Source: an uncultured Lachnospiraceae bacterium
GTDB lineage: Bacteria; Bacillota; Clostridia; Lachnospirales; Lachnospiraceae
Assembly (NCBI GenBank): GCA_910584965.1
Contig: CAJUDZ010000040.1
Span: 15,828-26,499 of the forward strand
Length of the DNA stretch: 10,672 bases
Reading direction: 5' to 3'
Shown here: piece after piece, positions 1 to 5,212 of the stretch
How positions within the stretch are numbered: position 1 is the stretch's first letter
Layout: each line of letters starts with the position of its first letter
Position numbers and translations under genes: made by a program
The notes under the pieces: generated by a model
What the model saw: the letters and a program-made list of their open reading frames with translations, nothing else
Told to the model about the DNA's origin: nothing
Database searches by the model: none

Positions 1-6
1 CTCGTT

Positions 7-65
7 ATAAATACCAGAAAAACAAATGCCTGCTTCGCAGTCGCTTGTTTTTCTTTGGTATTTAT
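7..65. terminator. long hairpin, probable bidirectional terminator
   Basis: ATAAATACCA (7-16) pairs with TGGTATTTAT (56-65), and GAAAAACAA (17-25) pairs with TTGTTTTTC (45-53), with a two-base bulge at 54-55. Inside is a small GC-rich hairpin, CTGC-TTC-GCAG (30-40). The A-rich and T-rich arms would place U-rich sequence after the GC core on either strand, so it may stop a gene left of the window and block antisense reading. The upstream gene is not visible, so a repeat element remains possible. Confidence 0.6.
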
Positions 66-145
66 TACATTATACCATTTTTTTGTTTTACTGCAACAAA
101 AGTATTTTTCCTGTTCTCTAATATGTATACGGATGATACGATATC

Positions 146-151
146 TATAAT
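146..151 (+). promoter_or_regulatory. possible -10 box for the sigma/anti-sigma operon
   Basis: TATAAT lies 33 bases before the sigma factor start codon. No good -35 hexamer is found 16-18 bases upstream (the best placed is ATGTAT, 123-128), so this is a weak or activator-dependent call. An ECF-type self-promoter elsewhere in 66-145 could not be recognised with confidence. Confidence 0.3.
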
Positions 152-184
152 CCAAAACTTTATTATGGGAATGGAGGACCGGAT

Positions 185-730
185 ATGCTGACACTTGTCA
201 AAAAGGCAATGCGCGGCGATAAAGAAGCTTTTATAGCGCTGATGGATAAACACAGCGACTCCATGCTTCGTATTGCCCACGGCTATCTTTCACAGGACGC
301 CGACGTCGCGGATGCCATACAGGATACCATTCTGGATGCCTACGAACATCTTTCTTCTCTGAAGGAGCCGCGTTATTTTAAAACATGGCTGATTCGTATC
401 CTGCTCAATAACTGTAATCATATTTATAACAGGAATAAAAACTATATTCCGCTGGACGAGGTTTCCGAAACGCTCTCCGATGAAACGCAGGAAATCGATA
501 CACCGCTTTTCAGATTTCATGAACTTCTCAGCTTCGTGTCTGACGAAAATCGGCTCTGCTTCCAGCTCTATTACGGCGAAGAACTGACCACAAGAGAAAT
601 TGCGGATATTCTGCATATCAACGAAAACACGATTCGGAGCCGTATGCACCGCGAAAAACTCAAACTGAAAGCAAGATTTCAGAACAGCGGCTATATGACA
701 TCGGCCAGAAAAGGAGGCGCTTCTTCATGA
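185..730 (+). CDS. ECF-type RNA polymerase sigma factor
   Basis: A 181-residue alternative sigma factor, the usual size for the ECF group, which directs RNA polymerase to a small set of promoters when released from its anti-sigma factor. Sigma region 2 occupies about residues 8-80, with the helix around DADVADAIQDTILDAYEHL and the KTWLIRILLNNC core. Region 4 lies at about 112-162, with the helix-turn-helix LTTREIADILHINENTIRSR. GGAGG at 173-177 sits seven bases before the ATG, which fixes the start. The stop overlaps the start of the next gene (ATGA, 727-730), so the two are translationally coupled. The partner being a membrane anti-sigma factor suggests it responds to an envelope signal. The regulon cannot be told from this sequence. 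The family call is secure; no specific gene name is justified. Confidence 0.93.
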   Translation: MLTLVKKAMRGDKEAFIALMDKHSDSMLRIAHGYLSQDADVADAIQDTILDAYEHLSSLKEPRYFKTWLIRILLNNCNHIYNRNKNYIPLDEVSETLSDETQEIDTPLFRFHELLSFVSDENRLCFQLYYGEELTTREIADILHINENTIRSRMHREKLKLKARFQNSGYMTSARKGGASS

Positions 731-2004
731 AAAAAGAATACAGAGATTCCGATTTATACGATATTCTCCATTTTACACCCGAAGTCACGCCTGAAATGAA
801 ATACGGCATCGAGGATGCTTATGCACAGATCAGAAAGGGGACTGTAAAAATGAATAAAAATACTAAGATACAAAACTGTCACCGAAAATACTTATTTCTG
901 GGACTTGCCGCCGCGTTCCTTATCGCCTTTGGCTTCTGGGGATTTTCCAATCCCGTGCTTGCCGGCAAAATACCTTTTATCGGAAGAATTTTCCGTTTGG
1001 TGGAAAAGGATATCGGCTATTCCGGTGATTACAGCGAAAACGCCGTGCCGCTCGCCGCATCGGAATCCAAAAACGGCACTGAAAATGCCAACGCTGAAAA
1101 CTCCGGTTCAAAAGCGTCCGGTTCCAATGAAAACGCTTATTCCCAAACCGTAAACGGCGTTACCGTTACGCTTTCCGAAGCCAGCTATTCGGAATTGGCT
1201 CTGTACTTTTCCGTAGAAATATATTGCGAAGAAGGATTCCCGGAAGATTTTAACAGAGTTCAAAACATGAAGGATTATATGCTCTCCTATGATGTTCTGA
1301 ACATGTTAAGCGCTCAGAAATTTGATTTTTCACAGGCAGATTCAACCCTTTATCCTACGGATATTGTTTACTGTTCGATAGAAAACGGTTTTTCCACCCC
1401 TTACAGCATTGAAGGAAACTATGCGGATTCTCACACTTTCCTGGGTGTTATCCGCGTAGAGCTGGATACGCTTCGAAGAACGCTGGATGTGAAATCGCTG
1501 CCCCCGGAATTTACCTATTCTTTTACCCTCCAAAAATTCTGGCATGATTTGAACGAAACCGCCAGCGTAATAGAAACGGAGACAGCCGACGGATACCCTG
1601 TCACAATATATGAACCGGAGAAAAAAGTTTATGAAGGGCCGTGGGAATACACAATTCCCGTGTCGATGAATCAATCGTCCACACAGACGAAAGAACTCAT
1701 GCAGACAAACGACGACGGCATCGGTATTGCAAACGTCATCAAGACGCCGTATGAAATCATGGCTGAGCTGATTCTGCCCAAACATGCGGATCCATTTGAC
1801 TACATTATCGCCATCACGGATGCCGACGGCAAGCTCCTGGACTCCCAGGGAGAAAATGCGGAAGTCTATTCGGTTTACAACCGGAACACGGATACCGTTC
1901 ATATCTATATCGTAGATTACGATACTTTCATGGATGAATGCAAAGGAGACAATGCCGGCCGCCTTCCTGAAAAAGCCCTGTTCCAGACGACCGTGAAGTG
2001 GTAA
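727..2004 (+). CDS. membrane-anchored anti-sigma factor, DUF4179 type
   Basis: A 425-residue protein encoded directly after the sigma factor, with AAAGGAGG about nine bases before its ATG inside the sigma gene. A cytoplasmic stretch (about 1-53) would hold the sigma factor. One membrane span follows (about 55-76, YLFLGLAAAFLIAFGFWGF). The NPVLAGKIPFIGRIF and YSGDYSENA motifs just after the membrane match my memory of DUF4179 proteins. A low-complexity Asn/Ser/Ala/Glu linker (about 103-140) leads to a large extracellular region starting at NGVTVTLSEASYSELALYFS, a beta-rich domain usual in this family. The extracellular part is presumably the sensor, and loss of the interaction would free the sigma factor; that mechanism is inferred from the family. 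No zinc-binding anti-sigma motif (HxxxCxxC) was seen in the cytoplasmic part. Confidence 0.85.
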   Translation: MKKEYRDSDLYDILHFTPEVTPEMKYGIEDAYAQIRKGTVKMNKNTKIQNCHRKYLFLGLAAAFLIAFGFWGFSNPVLAGKIPFIGRIFRLVEKDIGYSGDYSENAVPLAASESKNGTENANAENSGSKASGSNENAYSQTVNGVTVTLSEASYSELALYFSVEIYCEEGFPEDFNRVQNMKDYMLSYDVLNMLSAQKFDFSQADSTLYPTDIVYCSIENGFSTPYSIEGNYADSHTFLGVIRVELDTLRRTLDVKSLPPEFTYSFTLQKFWHDLNETASVIETETADGYPVTIYEPEKKVYEGPWEYTIPVSMNQSSTQTKELMQTNDDGIGIANVIKTPYEIMAELILPKHADPFDYIIAITDADGKLLDSQGENAEVYSVYNRNTDTVHIYIVDYDTFMDECKGDNAGRLPEKALFQTTVKW

Positions 2005-2041
2005 ACGGCACAAATGCAGACGATTGAGGCAAATTGCCCGA

Positions 2042-2102
2042 TGTTAAAACTTTGCTAATTCTTTGCTAAATATTTGTTTGCATTCCGTTACGGTTATGCT
2101 AA
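2042..2102. promoter_or_regulatory. 11-bp-phased response-regulator-type repeat array
   Basis: Six hexamers begin exactly 11 bases apart: TGTTAA (2042), TGCTAA (2053), TGCTAA (2064), TGTTTG (2075), CGTTAC (2086) and TGCTAA (2097). On the minus strand the good copies read TTAACA or TTAGCA with five-base spacers. Direct repeats with an 11-bp period are the standard binding pattern of OmpR/PhoB-family regulators, and TTAACA with this spacing resembles the Gram-positive PhoP box. An OmpR-family regulator is encoded 1.4 kb downstream, so it is the natural candidate. Binding is inferred, not shown. Confidence 0.6.
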
Positions 2103-2112
2103 GAAACGCCTT

Positions 2113-2195
2113 TTTCTGTTTTTATCTCCGAACTGCCCTATTATAATAAGCGTGCAGACAAAATCAAAGAGATAAAAACAGAAAGCGAGGCAGTT
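2113..2195 (+). repeat. two interleaved inverted repeats before the small membrane gene
   Basis: TTTCTGTTTTTATCTC (2113-2128) has a perfect 16-base inverted copy at 2169-2184. A second pair, AACTGCC (2131-2137) and GGCAGTT (2189-2195), is interleaved with it in the order A-B-A'-B'. The second arm B' overlaps the GAGG ribosome binding site (2187-2190) of the 2198 gene. If transcribed as one RNA this could form a pseudoknot hiding the binding site; if transcription starts near 2154, the arms are more likely DNA operator halves on both sides of the promoter. Confidence 0.7.
2142..2147 (+). promoter_or_regulatory. -10 box for the small membrane protein gene
   Basis: A perfect TATAAT, 50 bases before the ATG at 2198. 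The best spaced -35 position (2119-2124) reads TTTTTA, a poor match, which fits a promoter needing an activator such as one bound to the phased repeats upstream. The predicted start near 2154 falls between the arms of the 16-bp inverted repeat. Confidence 0.5.
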
Positions 2196-2197
2196 TT

Positions 2198-2341
2198 ATG
2201 AACATAGGCATGATGATTATTGCAATTATCGGCGGTCTGGCAGGCCTTCTCAGTACCGTTTATCTGGTAGTCAGCCTTCCGGCCGTTATCATATGGAAGA
2301 TTTTACGCCATTTTCGGTCCGGCTGTGCCTTGACGGACTAA
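2198..2341 (+). CDS. small single-span membrane protein (47 aa)
   Basis: An open frame of 47 codons ending in TAA at 2339-2341, starting MNIGMMIIAIIGGLAGLL. Residues about 4-33 are almost entirely hydrophobic (Ile, Leu, Val, Gly, Ala), ending in a Trp and a basic cluster (WKILRHFR, 33-40), the pattern of one membrane helix with a cytoplasmic basic tail by the positive-inside rule. GAGG at 2187-2190 lies seven bases before the ATG, and a TATAAT is placed properly upstream, so expression is credible. It sits directly upstream of a KdpD-like sensor kinase. By analogy with small subunits such as KdpF, it could be a partner of a transporter or of the sensor, but no homology is claimed. No known family was recognised. 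Confidence 0.68.
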   Translation: MNIGMMIIAIIGGLAGLLSTVYLVVSLPAVIIWKILRHFRSGCALTD

Positions 2342-2349
2342 AATTTCTT

Positions 2350-2366
2350 TTAGCATTTTCTTAGCG
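2350..2366 (+). promoter_or_regulatory. second phased TTAGC repeat pair before the sensor kinase
   Basis: TTAGCA (2350-2355) and TTAGCG (2361-2366) are 11 bases apart and have the same core as the array at 2042-2102, but on the opposite strand. A weaker in-phase TTTGCA follows at 2383. They lie 31 bases before the TATAAT at 2398, so they could recruit the KdpE-like regulator to its own operon promoter. Confidence 0.5.
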
Positions 2367-2397
2367 CGCCTTTCGTTTCCTTTTTGCAGAAAAAAGG

Positions 2398-2403
2398 TAT
2401 AAT
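2398..2403 (+). promoter_or_regulatory. -10 box for the kdpDE-like operon
   Basis: A perfect TATAAT, with a predicted start near 2410 and a leader of about 50 bases to the ATG at 2460. The -35 position (2375-2380, GTTTCC) is unlike TTGACA, again pointing to activator dependence. Confidence 0.5.
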
Positions 2404-2459
2404 GAATCTATCCCCGTGTGGAAAAGATATTCTCTGACGGAAAGAAAGGCGCGTACACC

Positions 2460-3536
2460 ATGAAATCCAGAAAAATTTCAAATCTCATTATTACAGCTTC
2501 CTGTCTGACGGCGGCGACTGCGCTGGCCTTTCTTTTCTTTTATTTCGTCCCGAATAACGGAAGCAACATCGCATTGATTTATATTCTGGCTCTGATTATC
2601 ATCGTCCGCTTTACGGACGGTTATCTTCCCGGCGTGTTTTCCTCCGTTATCGCAGTCATCTGCGTCAATTTCCTTTTTACCTATCCTTATTTCGCACTGA
2701 ATTTTACATTGGCCGGTTATCCGATCACCTTTTTGGAAATGCTCGCTGTCACCCTTTTTACCAGCACGATGACGACAAATATGAAAGAACAGGCGAAACT
2801 GATCGCCGAACGGGATAAATTGTTATCAGAGGCCGAAAAAGAAAAAATGCGCGCCAACCTTCTCCGCGCCGTCTCCCATGACCTGCGCACTCCCCTTACC
2901 GGCATTATCGGCGCCAGTTCTTCTTATCTGGAAAACGGCGGTTCGCTGACGGAAGAGGAAAAAAACGCTATTGTTACGCATATTCAGGAAGATGCACACT
3001 GGCTCTTAAACATGGTGGAAAATCTGTTATCCGTAACGAGAATTTACAATCAGTCATCCAAAGTCAAAAAGACCGATGAATCCGTGGAAGAAGTTGTCTC
3101 CGCCGCCATGCTCCGGCTGAAAAAAAGAATCCCGGATGCACAGGTTTCTGCCTCTGTTCCTGACGATCTGCTTATCATTCCGATGGATGCGATTCTGATC
3201 GAACAGGTTCTGCTGAATCTGCTGGAAAATGCCATCATTCATTCCCAGAGCGAAAAACCGATTCTCTGTTATGTGGAAGATGACAGCCAGACGGTCACCT
3301 TCCATGTCAAAGATTTCGGCATCGGCATCGCACAAGACCGTCTGCATGCCATTTTTGACGGCGCCCCCTATATTGGCAGTTCGGAATCCGATTCCAACAA
3401 AGGCATGGGCATCGGCCTTTCTATCTGCAAAACCATTATTACGGCGCACAACGGCAAAATCGATGTCTGCAATCACGAACGCGGAGCAGAATTTTACTTT
3501 TCCCTGCCAAAAGAAAGGACATCATATGAATCCTAA
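2460..3536 (+). CDS. KdpD-like membrane sensor histidine kinase, compact form
   Basis: A 358-residue kinase. Hydrophobic segments at about 8-29, 36-50, 57-77 and 84-105 form a four-span bundle like the central membrane part of KdpD (DUF4118). A short helical linker leads to the HisKA domain with the phosphorylated histidine in RAVSHDLRTPLTG (His140). The ATPase domain carries the N box (LLNLLENAI, Asn257), G1 (DFGIGIA, about 285) and G2 (GMGIGLSI, about 315). It lacks the N-terminal KdpD and Usp domains of full-length KdpD (about 900 residues). An in-frame GTG at 2418 was rejected because it lies just after the predicted transcript start without a ribosome binding site, whereas AAAGG sits ten bases before ATG 2460. 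It presumably phosphorylates the overlapping regulator. Potassium or osmotic sensing is only inferred; no kdpFABC genes are in the window. Confidence 0.88.
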   Translation: MKSRKISNLIITASCLTAATALAFLFFYFVPNNGSNIALIYILALIIIVRFTDGYLPGVFSSVIAVICVNFLFTYPYFALNFTLAGYPITFLEMLAVTLFTSTMTTNMKEQAKLIAERDKLLSEAEKEKMRANLLRAVSHDLRTPLTGIIGASSSYLENGGSLTEEEKNAIVTHIQEDAHWLLNMVENLLSVTRIYNQSSKVKKTDESVEEVVSAAMLRLKKRIPDAQVSASVPDDLLIIPMDAILIEQVLLNLLENAIIHSQSEKPILCYVEDDSQTVTFHVKDFGIGIAQDRLHAIFDGAPYIGSSESDSNKGMGIGLSICKTIITAHNGKIDVCNHERGAEFYFSLPKERTSYES

Positions 3537-4236
3537 AAAACAGCTTTTACTCATCGAAGACGAACGCAACATCTGCAACTTCATCATGACCACTTTAAAG
3601 TCCAACGACTATAAAGTCATGTATGCACTTAATGCGGAAACCGGCTTATCCCTTGCCGCATCCCAATGTCCCGATCTGATTCTTCTCGATCTGGGGCTTC
3701 CCGACATGGACGGAATCGAAGTTATCAGGAAAATACGAAGCTGGAGCAATATACCGATTATCGTCATTTCCGCCAGGACGCAGGAGCGGGAAAAAGTGGA
3801 GGCGCTGGATGCCGGCGCGGATGATTATATTACAAAACCTTTCGGTACCTCAGAAATGATGGCCCGTGTCCGTACCGCACTACGCCGGTCCGCTTCCGGC
3901 AGCGGGCCGCTTTCCTCTGCGCAGAATCGATATATTGCCGGAGGCCTCGTCATCGACTACGAAAAACATATTATTACAATCGACGGGGAAATTATCCATT
4001 TCACGCAGATCGAATATAAAATCCTGACTTTTTTATCCAAGAACGCGGGACGGGTCATCACATACGACTCTCTCATCTCCCACGTCTGGGGCCCCTTCGC
4101 GGACAGCAATAACCGGATTCTTCGCGTCAATATGGCAAATATCAGAAGAAAGCTGGAAAATAACCCGGCAGAACCGCAGTACATTTTTACGGAAATCGGC
4201 ATCGGTTACAGAATGATCGATAATGAAAACCAATAG
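3526..4236 (+). CDS. KdpE-like OmpR-family response regulator
   Basis: A 236-residue regulator. The receiver domain (about 5-120) has the acidic pair Glu11-Asp12, the phosphorylated Asp55 in LILLDLGLPDMDG, Ser82 and Lys104 (in YITKPF). The winged-helix DNA-binding domain (about 133-232) includes VNMANIRRKLE and the closing EIGIGYRM turn. The ATG lies inside the last codons of the sensor gene (11-base overlap), with AAAGGA six bases before it, so the pair is co-translated. OmpR-family proteins bind tandem direct repeats with 10-11 bp spacing; such repeats lie at 2042-2102 and 2350-2366, which suggests autoregulation. The target genes are unknown, so the kdpE symbol is not assigned. A longer in-frame open frame starting at 3229 overlaps the kinase domain and is not the real start. 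Confidence 0.92.
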   Translation: MNPKKQLLLIEDERNICNFIMTTLKSNDYKVMYALNAETGLSLAASQCPDLILLDLGLPDMDGIEVIRKIRSWSNIPIIVISARTQEREKVEALDAGADDYITKPFGTSEMMARVRTALRRSASGSGPLSSAQNRYIAGGLVIDYEKHIITIDGEIIHFTQIEYKILTFLSKNAGRVITYDSLISHVWGPFADSNNRILRVNMANIRRKLENNPAEPQYIFTEIGIGYRMIDNENQ

Positions 4237-4369
4237 CATTTCCAGGCCCGATATGATACACTTGCGTAAGAAGAACCCGTGAAGCCGTCCCAAAACCGGC
4301 GGCATCCACGTTGAACCTGTTTTACCGGGATATCCGGGTTCTCCGGTTAAGCAGAAATGAGGGAAATCT
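4237..4369. other. gap between the response regulator and tadA
   Basis: 133 bases without an open frame, a convincing terminator or a recognisable promoter. There are several CCGG-rich short pairings (such as GGATATCC near 4328-4335), none followed by a T-run. Confidence 0.5.
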
Positions 4370-4876
4370 ATGGCAATGGAAATGGACGAAAAATACATGC
4401 GGGAAGCCATAAAGCAGGCCAAAAAGGCTTATAAGCTGGGAGAAGTGCCCATCGGATGCGTTATCGTATATCAGGATCACATTATCGGAAGAGGATATAA
4501 CAGACGGAATACCGATAAAAACACGTTATCCCATGCGGAAATCACCGCCATCAAAAAAGCCAGCAGAAAAATGGGGGACTGGCGGCTGGAAGACTGTACG
4601 CTTTATGTAACGCTGGAACCATGCCAGATGTGCGCCGGCGCCATCGTGCAGGCGCGCATTACCGAAGTCGTCATCGGCTGTATGAATCCGAAAGCCGGGT
4701 GTGCCGGCTCTATTCTCAATATTCTGGAAATGCCGCAGTTTAATCATCAGGTCCGGGTCAAAAGAGGGATTCTTGAGGAACCCTGTTCGGATATGCTCAA
4801 AACTTTTTTTAAAGAACTTCGCATACGGAACAAAAACGCGAAGAATGACGCCGAAAATGACAAAAATGGAAGTTGA
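4370..4876 (+). CDS. tadA: tRNA adenosine(34) deaminase TadA
   Basis: A 168-residue zinc-dependent deaminase that converts adenosine 34 to inosine in the anticodon of tRNA-Arg(ACG), needed to read CGU, CGC and CGA codons. The catalytic HAE motif is His55-Ala-Glu57, and the zinc-binding PCxxC is Pro84-Cys85-Gln-Met-Cys88. The length is close to the family norm; the last 15 or so residues form a charged, Lys/Asn/Asp-rich tail that looks dispensable. GAGGG (4359-4363) is six bases before the ATG. It is followed at once by the SRP RNA gene, the same order as in Bacillus subtilis. The TGA stop (4874-4876) lies within the -35 box of that RNA gene. No clear promoter or upstream terminator was found in 4237-4369, so read-through from the two-component operon is possible. 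Confidence 0.95.
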   Translation: MAMEMDEKYMREAIKQAKKAYKLGEVPIGCVIVYQDHIIGRGYNRRNTDKNTLSHAEITAIKKASRKMGDWRLEDCTLYVTLEPCQMCAGAIVQARITEVVIGCMNPKAGCAGSILNILEMPQFNHQVRVKRGILEEPCSDMLKTFFKELRIRNKNAKNDAENDKNGS

Positions 4877-4901
4877 CAAAACGACGAAAAAACGATATAC
4901 T
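4873..4901 (+). promoter_or_regulatory. strong sigma-A-type promoter for the SRP RNA
   Basis: A perfect TTGACA (4873-4878), a 17-base spacer and TATACT (4896-4901), one mismatch from consensus. The -35 box includes the tadA stop codon. Transcription is expected to start near 4908, which fits the 5' end of the RNA. Confidence 0.9.
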
Positions 4902-4907
4902 TATTAA

Positions 4908-5172
4908 ATCGCGCAGCCGGGGCGTTAGCGGTGCCCTGTACCTACAATCCGCTCCAGTAGGGGTGATGCCTGATTGAGGGCTTTGTTCTGTGCAGCAGCC
5001 CTTTATAAGTGGCGTTGAAGTTCGGGTCTTACGCAATGGGAATCCATGAACCGTGTCAGGGTGGGAACACAGCAGCACTAAGTGGAACCTTCCATGTGCC
5101 GTAAGGGTGCCTGGCGGAGTCAACTGTAAAGGTAACGTGTATGGGGCCGGTTCGAGAGAAGGCGCGCGGTTT
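4908..5172 (+). ncRNA. ffs: signal recognition particle RNA, large bacterial type
   Basis: About 265 bases, the size of the large Firmicutes SRP RNA (scRNA). The 5' Alu domain shows the GCGGTGCCCTGTA and CAATCCGC motif (about 4928-4955). Domain IV, the Ffh-binding hairpin, has GTCAGG, a GTG-GGAA-CAC cap with a GGAA tetraloop, and AGCAGCACTAAG (about 5055-5082). CGCGC (4910-4914) can pair with GCGCG (5162-5166) to close the molecule. The RNA joins Ffh to target membrane and secreted proteins to the translocon. The promoter is directly upstream. The exact 3' end is uncertain, because the terminator hairpin uses bases that also belong to the closing region. In many Firmicutes dnaX follows; here the next gene points the other way. 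Confidence 0.93.
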
Positions 5173-5195
5173 TAAAATGAACCGGCCTCCTTTTT
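5143..5195 (+). terminator. intrinsic terminator of the SRP RNA
   Basis: GGCCGGTTC (5145-5153) pairs with GAACCGGCC (5179-5187), extendable outward through a G-T wobble, followed by TCC and TTTTT (5191-5195). The loop of 25 bases is long. The CCGGCC part of the right arm can instead pair with GGCCGG (5206-5211) to form a hairpin on the minus strand after the convergent gene, so one arm may serve both terminators. Confidence 0.75.
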
Positions 5196-5212
5196 CATAT
5201 CGTTCGGCCGGC

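Noticed and set aside
2029..2041. GGCAAATTGCC palindrome as terminator of the anti-sigma gene
   Set aside because: The stem is only four base pairs with an AAT loop and no following T-run.
2418..2459. Earlier GTG start for the sensor kinase
   Set aside because: It lies about eight bases after the predicted transcript start, with no ribosome binding site; ATG 2460 has AAAGG upstream and gives a normal cytoplasmic N-terminus before the first membrane span.
4313..4345. Possible terminator or tRNA-like fold with CCGG pairings before tadA
   Set aside because: The pairings are short and compete with each other, there is no T-run, and no tRNA arms could be assembled.
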